Positions 45,401-58,180 of a DNA stretch of 64,000 nucleotides are shown piece by piece. A program made the position numbers and the translations under genes. The stretch lies in NCBI GenBank assembly GCA_037447655.1, contig JBBHKE010003048.1, positions 274,036 through 338,035 on the forward strand, written 5' to 3'. Position 1 is the stretch's first letter. Every line of letters starts with the position of its first letter. The notes under the pieces are model-generated. The model saw only the letters and a program-made list of their open reading frames with translations, had not been told where the DNA came from and did not search any database. Origin of the DNA: Zygnema cylindricum. Its lineage: Eukaryota; Streptophyta; Zygnematophyceae; Zygnematales; Zygnemataceae.

Positions 45401-48345
45401 CAGTTTTGTCTCTCTGAAATCTCACGTAAAAATGAATTTTGACCTTTTCTTGATAGAGAACCTGAATCATTTTTTTTTTACGGTTTTTAAATCGTTACAA
45501 TGTGTTCTTACTAAATTTGAAACTGTGTTTTTTAACTTTTTTCTTGTGTCAATCTCTCACTTTGTTTCTCTCAGGTGCTTTACTACACTCCCAAAGGGGC
45601 AGATTCTCCCTGGAATCCATTAACAAAATCATACGAAGTACCGGTTTCGAATTGGCCATTTTTTGTGAATGCAAATGAGTGGAATCTCGATACCTCCATA
45701 GGATATTCAGGAAGGTCAAAGATTCTCCATTTTGTTTTGTAAGTCTCTTATTCCTACCCTGTTTTCGGCCAACATGGAAGCAGTACTTGGGTTCTACAAA
45801 GTATAGTTTCGGTGTTTTTAAGTTTTGGAGAGGTTTTTTAGAAGGTTTTTTGGATCACAACACCGTGGTATTCAACGGAGTTGATCTCTTTGGAAAAATT
45901 CTAAATGTTTTCTTGATCACGTCCATCCGTTTTTTACCTTTTTAACAAAACGAAAACCTTTCAGGCTAAAAATTAATGATTTGAATACGAAGGCAAGGAT
46001 TCGTCAGAACCGATGTCCTCTTTTACGGAAGAATGTGAACGGTTCAGTTAATTGGTTTTTTGTTTTTACTTTTGGCAGTTACATTCCAGGAAAATCGGAA
46101 TCTCCTCTCCGATTGCGTCTTTCTAGTGGTCGTCTCTCTCCCACAAACGCCTTTACTTCTCCTGGATGGGGAGGAGTTTTGATATACAATCCTGATAGGT
46201 GGCGAGAAGTCGGAGAGGGAGACAAGAAAAAGGGAGAGAGACAAGAGGCAGAGACAGAGACAGAAAACGGAGAACATAGCGGTTACAAACATAGGAAACT
46301 TTCGGCGGAAGATTTGAAATTCGCAATGCAAACAGTTGTGGCTCAAGTGCGAACGCTTTTTGGGGTTTCCGAAAATTTCGGATCGAGGCAAAACTCAACG
46401 TTGGAGGTTTTGCCAGCTGTCAGGACAGGATTTGCTGAATGGGAAGTGGATTATCTGTTGAGAAAACGAGTGGTCGAGGATTACGAGGCTGCAACGGCAA
46501 CTCTTGATTCTTTGTCTAAGCTGGTAATTGTCACAAATTGTCATAAATTTGATGGGATGTTCGTTAACTTCTTAATAACTACACTCTCATTGCTATTAGA
46601 GTTAACAACACTAATTTGGTCGCACAACTTTTGGCCGAAAATCATAAAATAGTGTTAATAACACAATTTAAGGGAGTGAGTAAAATCTGCCACGTCTCCC
46701 TACACTAAATTAGTATTGTACATTCACATTTGTACTAATAATTCCTCTAAAAGCGATGGGCAGTGCAGTAAGTTGAAAAAAATAATTTATTGCCATTGCA
46801 AGTTTAGAGAATTGTACTCAATGGCATTTTGGATTTTTAGGAGAAAAAAAAAGTTGTTTGTATGGATGAAGTTTGCTTTCTGTTTTATGTTAGTTTCGTA
46901 GGAAATATAGTTTCCATCGTTTTTCAGAAACCCCTATGATTTTGTTATGATTTTTGAGGAATAACAGCTTAAACTTGATAAAAAAAAAAATCAACGATGT
47001 AACGATGAAGTTAACAATGAAAAGTGACAGGTGTGGCTCTCTTCATAAGCTTACAAAGATAAAAAAACTATATTTCGCCTTACAATTGTTTAGGAATAAT
47101 AAATGAAATGTTCATGAGCTTTTTTCTCAAAATGAAGTTGACCATAAGCCTAGCTTCTGTGTTTTTAATTTGTTCTTTTTTCTCTCCCTTTTCTTTGTTT
47201 TATTTTTTTTAGAGTCATAGATTCTCTGCCTTTCTTTGATTTTCAAAATCTTCTTTGTTTGTAAAAATAGACAGTTATTTAGCTACAACACTTAACTTCT
47301 ATTTCTCTACCAATTTTTGCTTCTAGTCTTGTTTCTCTTTTTTGTTTCTTTTTTGTCTTTCCTCTGTAATTTTTGTCCAATTTATGCACCGCATTTTGTC
47401 ACTCTTTTCTGCTCCAATTTCTGCCCAACTTCTGCCCAACAAAAAAAAAATCACAAATACACAAAAACAAAAACAACACCTATTCCTCAATCGTCACTCT
47501 CGTCCTTTTGGACCCTCCCCAACCCTTTTTCTTTCCCCCCCCTTTTTTTGTTTTTTATGCAGGTGAAATCTTTGCCAAACATGGTCATAAAACCCGAAAT
47601 TGGAGTTGACGTTTTGAATTCTTTGAAAGATGCCCAAAAGGCGAGAATTTTGGCTCAACCCACACTATATAAAGAGTCAGCTTTAGCCGCTCGTATGGCT
47701 CATGGAAATGCCGAAAATGCTTTTTTGGATCCGAAAATGATGTCTCTTCTTTATTTCCCCTTCGAACATCATTTGGCGGTGTATACGGTGAGTCAGGAAC
47801 TCCGGGCAAAGTCTTTAAGTTTTGCTTTTTCTAATTCTAATTATGTTCTTACTTCTGGTTGTAATTAATTGAAATTGATTAGGTGATGTCATTTTTTAAC
47901 AATTTTTTTTTCTTGTTTTTTTATTGTAATCAATTGGAATTGAGTATAAGTGATGTCATTTTGTAATAAACTTTTTTACTTTTGATTGTAACCGTTTGGA
48001 CTTGAATAGGTCAATGTCATTTTCTAACGAAGTTGTTTGGAAAAGACAAACAAAAACAAACAAATACAAACAAAAAAAAACAAAAAACAAACAAAAATGA
48101 ACAAAACGAACAAAAACAAACAAAAACAAACGAAAACAAGCGTTTAGCCTGTAACAGTAACTTTTATCAAGTAAAAAGTAACAAATAATAACAAGTAACT
48201 TTGTTTTTGGGTGTTGTTGGGTTTTCGATTGTCGCAGCCATTTTTTGTTCCGGTATTCCTACATTCTGTTCTATCCTTTGTGAAGGAACTCCTAAGATAC
48301 ATCGGAAGATGGAAGAAGTACAAACTTTCACTTGAGAATCTGTGA
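42471..48345 (+). CDS. PIGS: PIG-S, GPI transamidase subunit
   Basis: Seven exons: 42471-42543, 43218-44106, 44995-45079, 45575-45738, 46079-46523, 47563-47787 and 48238-48345, about 662 aa with consistent phases. The first transmembrane segment (RLLITATVLLNILFG) runs into IPVWWQLTKTHRAPLPY, the signature PIG-S start. Later motifs are EEDWIFDWDF, LSPVAELSVESQVLYYTPK, PFFVNANEWNLDTS, TNAFTSPGWGGVLIYNP and a C-terminal membrane helix (PFFVPVFLHSVLSFVKELL) followed by basic residues. PIG-S belongs to the ER GPI-transamidase complex (with PIG-K, GAA1, PIG-T, PIG-U), which attaches GPI anchors to proteins. Exon 3 uses the acceptor at 44993-44994, not the nearby TGCAG at 45001-45005, because only the first keeps WDF and the frame. 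Confidence 0.93.
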
Positions 48346-49020
48346 AAAAGTATTAAAATTACTTGTAATGCATTTGTAAAGAATATATGAAAATATGAAT
48401 ATATGATGAAATTCAGTGTTCCGTATTCAGTAATAAGGATGTTTTTGTCTTTTCTCGCCTTTTTCATAATAATGATAAGTATCTTTATTTTAGATGACGA
48501 CATTTCTTAGGACCAATGCAAGAAAAGAAGTGTTTTTTGAGATTACATTTACTTCGTTGTTAAGATTAGGCCCAATGTTTTATATCATCACTTTTTGCTT
48601 ATTGCTCTGTATTGGAAAACTGCAGATCCTTCATTTTTTTTGGGATTATACCGATTTGTTGGGACACACTTAAATAATGGACTTTTTTGTTTGTTTGTTT
48701 GTTTTTTGTTCAATATCAAGTGTCAAAACCTAGTTGTGTAAGAAAAAAATCCCGATATACGATAGTAACAACAGATCTTGTTATTGGATACATGTTTTGA
48801 TTTTTTTTAGAGCTGTAGCAAATCACAAGCACAGTATGAAAAAAAAACACACACACACACAGGCACGCACGCACGTCGGTCTAAATTAAACGTCATAAAG
48901 AAACATGTTTGGGGCTTTTTACAAATAAGAAAAAATGTAGAATGTTACATTATATGAGACGTGGCCTGGATATGTGATCTTAAGCAAAAAAAATGGTTTA
49001 TTTTGTAGATAACCTGTGGG

Positions 49021-49153
49021 TAGTGTTGGGTATCGGGTAGTTTCATATCGCGATAATTTCGATATTCGATATATCGAATATCGATCGAGCAGATTCCTCG
49101 ATATATCGTACCGGGACCAACATAAATTATCGCGATATATATCGCAAAGCATG
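49021..49153. mobile_element. Left part of a TGTTGGGTATCG element
   Basis: Starts TAGTGTTGGGTATCGGGTAG with the same TATCGCGATA-rich interior as 7427-7724. Interrupted at 49153 by the next element. A matching right end is not seen. Confidence 0.6.
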
Positions 49154-49636
49154 CATAGTTGTTCAAATCGTATTTTACGCACGATTCAAATGCGCGAATA
49201 ATAAGTAGAAATCGGAGGGGTCGATTTGAAAAAATCGTAAAAATCGTTAATGAATTTGTGTTCGTACAATTTCGTACATGTTCGTACGTTCGAACACATT
49301 TCAAACTTACCGCGTGCAATAGTGTGACGCTGCAACGTCTCTTTTCGAAATTGTCCGTACATGAACGATAAAATTCCGTACATTATCCGTGAAATTGTTG
49401 TTCAGTTTACTGGACTGGAAGTCCTAATGCGTGCAGGCGTATCTTTTCGTCAAATTTCGTACATTTACGTGAAAAACCGTACAGTTACCGTAAAATACGG
49501 CACAGTTATCGTAAATTTCCCGTTCAGTTTACCAGACAGAAAGTACATCGCATTTTTTTGAGATTTTTTCAAATGTCACGAATAATACGTAAAAATCGTA
49601 AAAAAATGAAATAATCGCGCGATTTGAACAACTATG
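49154..49636. mobile_element. hAT-like MITE with perfect 8-bp target duplication
   Basis: Inverted ends CATAGTTGTTCAAATCG and its complement bound a 483-bp non-coding element. Directly flanking AAAGCATG occurs on both sides (49146-49153 and 49637-49644). Subterminal AAATCGTAAAAATCG-type repeats lie inside both ends. Confidence 0.9.
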
Positions 49637-50124
49637 AAAGCATGTAATGCCTCGATACGCAACTGTCAATACGGTTCACATGCTTTCCAGTTCGCGCCCC
49701 GCCGTGATGTAATCCACACGTTTCCAGACTTCCTGTAGACCACAGGCGAACGCCAAATTGACAAACTAGCAATTACATTTTAATGTTTTACGTGATTTTG
49801 AAAGTAATTGTAACGAATCAGTACGTTTCTATGCATATAATTATTCTGTGATAACAGTGCGCCTAGTACAGATACATTTTGTGGACTTGCCAGCTCCGAA
49901 GGGTTGCAAAGAATTGATTCAGTTTTCACGGGTTAACGACTTTATGGTGGAACTCTGAAAACTTTGGGAGGGAAAACATGTATTGGAAGATATAGGAATG
50001 CCTTTGCTACTTTTGTCCTGTCGGTCTTACTTCAGCGTTGACTGAATAAAAAAATAAAAAATAAAAAGTAATAAAAATTTAAAGGAAAGCATTGAAACTC
50101 GGAGTGCGAGGGGAAAGTGAAACA

Positions 50125-53100
50125 ATGCAGTCGGTCCATTCTGAAACTTTTTCTTCTTCTTCTTTCCAGGATGCCATTGATTTTATGGATGAAAGCAAAC
50201 CATCATGTCATGAACAACCTCGTATTATTGCACAGGAAAGTGACGTCACAAATTGTACAGATGAAAAGCTTGCAGGAAACGCTTGTGAAGTGGAGCTGAA
50301 AAATTTGAACGTTGGAGAAGATACTATGGAAGTACATTCCGTACAAGAGGCTATGATCCCTGCCGTACAATTATCTCATGAACAGCTCGTTGCTGTAGAG
50401 GAAGGCAGCATCACATATCAGGTCAACGGAAACCTTGGCAATAGTTTTAGGGCACAAGAGCAAAGCTCTTGTGTTTTAGGGTTGTTATCAATTAACGATA
50501 ATGTGAAGTTTAACGACGAGCAGATGAATTGCGTCGTAGCAAGTGACGCCTATTTCCTGCTCTCGTCAGCAACTGATGATGAGGATGTCAAAGGAGATGA
50601 GGAGAATAGAAAGACTCCTTCAATTGATTTAAGTGAACAGGCAGAAACTCTTCTTTCGAAATGTGCCGAAACGGAATGTTTGGAGTTATCAGGCCAGCCA
50701 GCGACTCGATGGTTTTCTTTCGGAAGCATCGGACGTGCAATGTTGGTAGCAAAAACGGTATCCACCAGTTATTTAGGAGGTACAGGTTCTATGAAGCTTG
50801 AAAATAGTAATGCCAATACTGAAAGTGTTGAATCTACCGAAGGTTCTGCTTTGCAATTGATTCGTCCAGAAACATTCCCAAAGGATTTTGGACAGGATGG
50901 CGAAGATGCAAAGTCGCTTAATTTTGAAGATGATGCAAGTTTTATAGATGATGCTTGTTTCGGTGATGTCTTCAACAAGGAACCGTTGGTAAAAGCGGAT
51001 TGTGTTTTAGAGTCTACAAATAGGAATGCTGGGAACTTAGATAGTTTTGAATGGGTGGACGGTTTTGGAGGATCAGAAGCTGAAAATGCTGGAGTGGAAG
51101 GAGAAGGACAAAATAGTTTTACAGAAGTTTGTTCTAATTTGACCAGTGTAGACCAGGTTTCATCTGATGCCACGTGGCAATGGTGGCCTTGGTGGACATC
51201 CACAAATGTCAGTAAGGATGACCATACACATTTACTGTCTAAAGGTTCATTCGACAGCATGGAGCAGGGTTCATTAGTTAGCGACTACCCTGCTTTCGGG
51301 ACGGAAGAAATTTATTCCTTTAATATCGGTACTTCCCCTGTTATGGAGCCAATACTGGTGTCCTATGTAAATGAGAGGAATCTGGAAGTTAGTTATATGG
51401 GCGCTGGTGGTGGTCTAGTTTGTTCCACGGAGAAACTATCAGGTGAAGAATATCAAAGTTCTGATTACATATTTTCGAGTACAATTGCAAATGTGTCTAT
51501 ATTTGAGGAACCAGAAGTTGTAGCGATAGCTTGTTGCGAATTTTTGTCTTCTTTGAATCAATTGTCAACCCTACGCGATACCGAGTCAGAGACTGAAAGA
51601 CCTTATAAGCTGGAAAATTCTGAAACTATTACACCTCTGCCTCATACAAACAATGGTTTATGTAAATATGAGAACACGACTGTCGTGCCACAAGAAGACT
51701 CTCTGATATCCTCATCGTTGAATATAGTATGTACAGAAGTTGCAGAGATAGAAGTCAGAACTGGTGGTTGTTCGACACCTTCTGTAGAAGAGGGCGAGCT
51801 TAAAAAAGAGACAGTTGTTGGCCAAGATGAAATTGGCTCAGGAATTGGGGTGTCACCTCTTATTGAATCTGATGGGACGGAGGAGCAAACCGAGGAGTTA
51901 TACAAAAGCACTAAGATGTCAGATGAGACAGAAGAGCCAACTGAGGAGTTAAACAAAGGCAGTAAGATGTCAGATGAGACAGAAGAGCCAACAATTGAGG
52001 AGTTATACAAGGGCACTAAGGTGAATCTGGATAGTGACAATCACTGCCAAAGTACAATCCCACAGCAGCATTATAGCCAGGGATTGGAGGATGAGTATCA
52101 GGCATTGGACCACGCAGTAAGCGGCAATGCACAACAATTAGACATTAAAATTCCTAGAGAGTGGAACCTGCTTGAAGACAAAATGGTAACAGTATCACTG
52201 CTTCCGCAAACAGTGGAAAGCAATGTACTCTCATATGATCAATGTGTTTCAGATGGCTCAAATCAGTTTGTGTTGGATAGTAAAGTGACAGTCGGCTCAT
52301 TTGAGGCTATTGTGGCTGTTGAACCGGGAGTCGGAATAGAACATGGGTTGAATGTCGTCGTGACTCCAGTAAAGCTGGTAGGAGAAGGAAATTTTCACAA
52401 TTCGGTCGAAGAATCATTGAGGACTGATGACTTGACCAAACTTTCGGAGCACGGGCAATCTGAAATTGGAAACATCACAGAAGTTCGATGTGGAGTTGTT
52501 TCAATAGCAATTGATGAGGGGGAACTTAATGCAATTGGCCTGGAAAGCAAGCTAGATGAACAGTATTCAGTTGAACTACAACAACCATCAATCATGGAAA
52601 CTGATGGGTTTTTGTCCAGTGAATCAGTTAATGGCAGTAAGAGCAACACAGTATATAATATGGAAGTCGGTACTCCTACATGTGAAACTCTTGTAGAATT
52701 AAACTGCCGGCATGCAGTGAACAAAGCATATGAGGGAAAAACAGTAGATGGAATTACGCAGGTAGGAGGTATGCTTTGTCAAATGACCTTGGGTGATTCT
52801 TTGAAAGTAAATAGTATTATGCACGCAAATGGGTGGGATTTGCTAGATGAAATAAGGTCTTTAAAGGAAGATGTTGAGAAGGAGAACTTAACTGCATGTA
52901 AAGTACAAGAAGAAAGTCATTTGCAGTTGAACCGTGAGCTGTCACAGGGGCTTGACCATGCATCAAGATGCGACCGGTTAATAGAAAGTGGCACCTTAGA
53001 GATTATCACGACAGAAATTTGCCCTCGTTTAGGTTATAACAAAGCTTTGTCTTCCAATTTAGATGATATAGATGACATTTTCAACGAGCCTTCAGCTGAA

Positions 53101-55244
53101 GAATATGGTCATTTGATTGGGAAGGAAGCTTTCACTCCCATTTTGTGCAACTGCCAAGGTCCTCATATTCTTCAAGGCGATGAGGGCTTTATTTTGAAGC
53201 ATTCGTTGGGAAGCCTGGGATCCCAATATTCTTCTACTTTTACAGGTCCAGCCTTTGACGTTTCCATACCAGACCTTCGCATGGAAATCTCTCCCACTTC
53301 AATGACAACCTGCATGCTTGGTGAAGCCCCCTCCTGGACGGCTGATAGAAGTTGGTTGTATTTTCTCCATTTGTCTTCATCCTCTTTTCTCCATGCTCAC
53401 TTCCTGGCTTTTTTGCCGTCTAATTATCGACGGGAAATAGCTCCTGGAGCTTTACACTGGTTGACAAGTCCGCAGCAAAAAGACTCCCATGGTTCTGAAC
53501 CTTTGGAGGTCTTTGATAGAGGAAGCTTGGTGGGAGACAAGTGGTTGAACAAAACTGTTGTTATGAGTGCGATAATTGGGGCTACGGCCGGTGGTGTTGT
53601 TGGAGGTCCTACGGTGCCTCTCATATTGTCAGTTGGTAAGACTTTTTCTCAGTATTCTGTAGGAGATGAGTACTACAGCGTCAGTGTCATTTCAGATTCT
53701 TCACAAACCAAATATGTTGGGCTACAAGCATTAAGGTGTTTGCAATATTGTCATTTCGCTCTTTGCAGTTTAGCTGATTTTTCACACAGTTATGATGACG
53801 AATCTTATAGTATTAGGTTGAAATTGAAGTCCTGTCTGGTGAGATAAGGGCAGGGTCCGGGCTGATCTCTCCTGGTGGAGATTGCAAACCACCAGGAGGA
53901 GTTGTACTGCAACTGGAAAGACCCTTTATATAGCGTTATTGAAGGCTTTTAAGGGCTGTTTTTGGCTATGATGTGCTGTTTGTTGTATATTGTTGTCAAT
54001 TGTCCACGAGGAACAGCTGCGCTTTTGACTGGCACTAACGTTTTTGTGGTGAGGATTGGAAAACTGACACTAAAGCTTTTATGGTGGGGATATGAGAACT
54101 GACACTATAGCTTGCGTGGCGGGAATTGAGAAACCGACATTAAAGAAAGACGATAGAGAGACTCTAGAGGGACTGACACTAACGTTTTTGATGGGGATTG
54201 GAACTGCCACTATAGAGGGACTATAGAGGGTCTGTCGCTAAAGTTTTCATCCTGGGGATTGAAACTGACACTACGAGGGACTATAGAGGGACTGACGCTA
54301 AAGTTTTGTGCTTGGGATTGGAAAGCAGCTGGTTTGGAGATTGGCAGCTATACAGCGGTCGCAGTGGGAGCACTTGCAGGGGCGGGCCTGGCCTCATCTC
54401 TAGCCACGGCTCTGAAACATACCAGCTTCAAGAAGACTAGCGATGCAAGAAGACTTCAGGTGAGTCACATGAATGGACGTTTCATTACTATGGGTGGATG
54501 GATGGCCAATTATTAATCGAGTGCCATGCCAAGAAAGGTCTTGAAAATTGAAAAAGTAACATGCTGATCATGTTCATGAATGGGTTTTTTGCTAGGATGG
54601 TGTATGTTAGGAGAAGCAGTCCAAGAGATATGTGCCATTAGGCCTGACAATGGGACAATTGTGCGTTGAGAGCGTGGTGGAAATTGTATCACTACTACAT
54701 CGTCAGTTTATATGAGTGTGGATGATCCCACTTAAATGACCGTTATGCGTCTGAAGTTTTGCAACTCGATGTTGTTACGCCCATCCAGATAATATTAGCT
54801 TTGGTGCATGTCTGTTTTGAATTTCTTTCCAGGGATTATAACAATTTGACAAAAACAATATCAAGAACAAAATATATGTACATACACATACATACACATA
54901 CAATGGTGGTGCTAACAGTGGTGCTCTGTGTGCATTATTTTTGTTATTGCTCTCAATAACAATTAGACATATGTTCCTAGCCAGCTGCTTTTCTTTTTTA
55001 ATGGGCACGTGACACAACGAGTAACTCGCAAAATGCCTTTTGTTGCAATTGTTCTTGGGGACAGGTTCCTGGGACAGATACAGATGAATCTGACCATTTC
55101 GATGAAGGCGATAGTTTCTTCATGGTGGAAAAGGAAGACTTGGAGGAAGCTGTGCTCCACCGATTTTTCGATCCTCCGGTGCCCCTAAGTTCTCTACCTG
55201 AGTGGGCCCCACCTCCTAACTTTGGATATATACCACTGAGCTAA
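50125..55244 (+). CDS. Large acidic protein with C-terminal glycine-rich hydrophobic segments, family unknown
   Basis: Three exons: 50125-53635, 54326 (or 54329)-54459, and 55065-55244, about 1274 aa. The first 1140 residues are polar, acidic and probably disordered. They include three tandem units of about 18 aa near residues 582-640 (MSDETEEPTEELNKGSK and variants) and tryptophan-rich patches (ATWQWWPWW, FEWVDGFGG). Near residues 1142-1200 are two glycine/alanine-rich hydrophobic stretches, AIIGATAGGVVGG and YTAVAVGALAGAGLASSL, split by intron 1; they could be membrane hairpins or glycine zippers. The tail is acidic then aromatic (DEGDSFFMVEKEDLEEA, EWAPPPNFGYIPLS). I do not recognise a family. 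Aromatic-acidic motifs could be ATG8-type ligands, but that is speculation. The ATG at 50125 is the first usable start. AATAAA at about 55754 may be the polyadenylation signal. Confidence 0.85.
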
Positions 55245-55764
55245 GGTACGGGGGAAGGAATGTTGCACAAAAGTAAAGAACAGGATTATGGGATTTGGGA
55301 GTGGAGGGATAACAAATTCGTCAGTTTGGTTTCTGGGATGGTCTAAGTATATATTGTGCAGGTATAAGTGAATCGTGGGTCATGTTACTTTTATGGAGAT
55401 ATGTTGTGTATAGGAAAGAAATGTTTGTATATAGAGTGTTATATAGCTTTGTCTGTCTTGGGAGGGTCTAAGTGTGTCCTCAAAAAGGTATGTAAATACA
55501 GTTTGTCAAAAGCTTGTTTGTACATAGTTAAGAATTACATAGTGATGTAGACTCTGGTGGTCGGGTTTTGTCTTTTAGTGCCACTAACCGCAGTAAGGGC
55601 TCTGGTTAGCGGAGCTATATTAGGGAAAGAAAATAGGTTACATGTGGCATTTTTGGGCCATATGAAAAAAGTGGTCGGCTTTATGTAAAATGTTAAAGTC
55701 AGGGTTTTATTCAGTAAAGCTGTATATTTGGTGTACTTGTACTATTTTTTTTCAATAAACCTGT

Positions 55765-56562
55765 GCGTTTTTCTTGGAGAAACGTAACCTCAGGCTTTAC
55801 GTTGTTACTTCGGCTGTATTTCCGGTAATCTAAAAACTAGATATTCAAAAGCCTTTGGATGCAAATATTCTCTGTTGTATCATTTCAAATAAAAGCTTGT
55901 ATTTCACCATATGGCTTCATGTATGGTGTTTTATCTTTACTTTTTGGTTCCTAAAGCTGGATGATGGCTCTGTTTTAAGCCCGACCAGATTGAACTGATG
56001 CTGGTTTTCCTGTTCTTGTTGGAATACATGTGTGGATCTACTGTAACCGCTTTATCAGTACATGGTTTGAGTGCCGGCTATCGTAAGTTTGTTTAATAGT
56101 TCGACTGTATTAAGGAAGCACGATGGTAAGCCATCTGAGTACATGGAATCAAAATACGGAAGGCAGAAACAGGACTGAAAACTGATTGCGGGTGAGAGTA
56201 AATCAACAAAAAAATAGTGCAAAAGAAACTAACCACAGACAAGGGCAAGTAAACAATACGATATTGAAAGTAACAACGAGCACAGTGCCAAAACTAAGAC
56301 TACCTAACCAAATCCCAAGAGAGTTGAACCGACGAATAGTTTAACGCGTGTGAATTCATTTTTTGTTTTGATGTGAAATCACAACGTCAAATTTGAATGA
56401 TCGATTAAAGGACATCAAGTTTCTTGTGTTTGTTTACTGAAGCTGCAGTGTGTGCATTCAAAATGCTCAGGTGTGAACGCTTCATAACTCAACTTAATAA
56501 AGCAGTTTCGATACCTAAAGCCTATCATCACATGAAGCAAGTTTGAGTAGGCTTGCTTGTTA
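55765..56562. other. Intergenic stretch
   Basis: Mostly featureless AT-rich DNA 3' of the 1274-aa gene. One end of a foldback family (CACGATGGTAAGCCATCTGA at about 56125) resembles the ends at 36214, 37277 and 62147. Confidence 0.5.
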
Positions 56563-56570
56563 CTCTTTAC

Positions 56571-57040
56571 CAGAGGTCGCAAACTGTCAACCGAAACGGT
56601 AACCGACCGTTAACCGACCGCCCGCGTCGGATCCGGAACGGATTCGGTTGCCAAATTTGGGGGGTCAGGCGGATTCGGGGGAGCCATTCACGAAAAAAAA
56701 TAAAAAAAATCGGTCACGGTCGGGTAAGTAAAAAACGAAAAAAATTGAAGGTTTTGTACTGTCCATACTATCCAACATTATTGTACTTTGTACTCTTGGT
56801 ATCGTGGAAGGTATAAGGGAGATGTACCACTAATCTTGTACTTATTCGGGTACGGGCGGGTACGGGTAGTCGCAAGAAATCGAGTATTGGTTAACTTTTT
56901 TTTTTGTAAACGCATTTCGGTTAACGGTTAGCAATTTAGGAGCGTGATATAACCCGGTCGGGCGTCGAGTACTCAGATTTTGAAAAAAAAAAAAAACGGT
57001 CGGTTTCGGTTATCTAAAACTTTGACTTTTGCGACCTCTG
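56571..57040. mobile_element. Non-autonomous hAT element
   Basis: Starts CAGAGGTCGCAAA and ends TTTTGCGACCTCTG, with identical CTCTTTAC 8-bp duplications at 56563-56570 and 57041-57048. The interior has CGGTCGG/GGTTAACGG repeats and the shared GTACGGGTAGTCGC segment. No transposase frame. Confidence 0.95.
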
Positions 57041-57080
57041 CTCTTTACCTCTACGATGGGAAAGAAACAAACTGAACTAA

Positions 57081-57552
57081 GGGTGCTTTCGCATGTAACC
57101 GAAACTTTAGTCTTGTAACTTTGTTTTTAGCGAAGATTCTCCGTACTACTTTCAGAGCATTCGTATGTAAAGAAATGAAATCGTTTTTTAGATTGTGAAG
57201 GATGTATACGTGGGTGTAATTTGTAACGGTTGTATACGACTACAAAACTCGCAAGAATTGATGACGTTTACAAAATAGCGACGGTTATAGACATCTAGCT
57301 ACTTGTGACATTGTAGATGTTTAGGGATTGTGACATTTTGACATCACGCTCAAATTATGACAGCGTCGACGTCACAAATTCTAAAATTTTCCGCCATAGT
57401 TTCCCGAATTTGTTTTTTAGTATTTTATCACTCTACTTGCTATCAAAATACACCCAAAGATAGTAAAAAAAAATCGTTTTTAGAGATCTTTCATTTGATA
57501 CCATTATTGTCGTTTTTCATTGCAATAATTGTGAGATTGACGCGGTAGTGGG

Positions 57553-57611
<59 letters not shown>

Positions 57612-58053
57612 CTTTCACAGACTTCGCTTTTGCGAAATGGCGTCCATTGGTCGAGACCCCCTCCGCGGCCCTTGTACGGAAAAAAGCGCACGGAAAAAAG
57701 TCACGCACAGGCTAGAAACGTGCAGTGGGTTTTTTTTTGGTACTACGGGCACAAAAATTGTCAAAAACTTCCGACACGTGCGACAACATCTGCCTATTCG
57801 CTCACCTCATGGAACTTTGTTTAAAATCACATCGCGAGGTGATTTTATATAAAGTTTGAAGATGAGCTCAAAGGACGTGAAAGTGGGTCGAAATGTGCTA
57901 GACGACAAACTGCATCGCGCTAAACGACAAACTCTAGTACATGTAAAGTTTCAAGGTAACGCAACTTGTATGGCGGTAATTTCTCGTTTTTTTCTAAGTT
58001 ATGGAGGAAAACAACAGGAAATACCTGTAACTTTAACACATGCAAAAGTACCC
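57081..58053. mobile_element. Harbinger-like non-autonomous element
   Basis: Imperfect inverted ends GGGTGCTTTCGCATGT and ACATGCAAAAGTACCC are flanked by TAA on each side (57078-57080 and 58054-58056), as for PIF/Harbinger elements. Contains a (GA)n tract at 57558-57608. Internally related to 59454-60388: both have GATCTTTCATTT followed by AATACCA or ATACCAT. No coding sequence of its own is evident. Confidence 0.8.
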
Positions 58054-58180
58054 TAAGTCATAAATCGCTACCGTAAAGAAGTGCGTTGGTAAAACCGCCA
58101 GCACACAGAATCGGTAGGCAGGCTACTGCCATCCAGCGAAATCATGTATCGGTGGCCCATCGCAGTCCATGACCATATCT

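Larger units (their letters stand above)
48346..50124. other. Intergenic between PIG-S and the 1274-aa gene
   Basis: Holds an AACAAACAAA-type run just 5' of the last PIG-S exon (48045-48135), an AC/GCAC microsatellite (48845-48875), a broken TATCGCGATA element (49021-49153) and a hAT-like MITE (49154-49636). No further gene is seen. Confidence 0.6.

Noticed and set aside
48840-48880. Possible CRISPR-like or structured repeat
   Set aside because: Simple AC/GCAC microsatellite in a eukaryotic intergenic region; no CRISPR array or cas gene exists in the window.
50092-50124. Longer start of the acidic protein at 50092
   Set aside because: That position is TTG, not ATG; the first ATG in frame is 50125.
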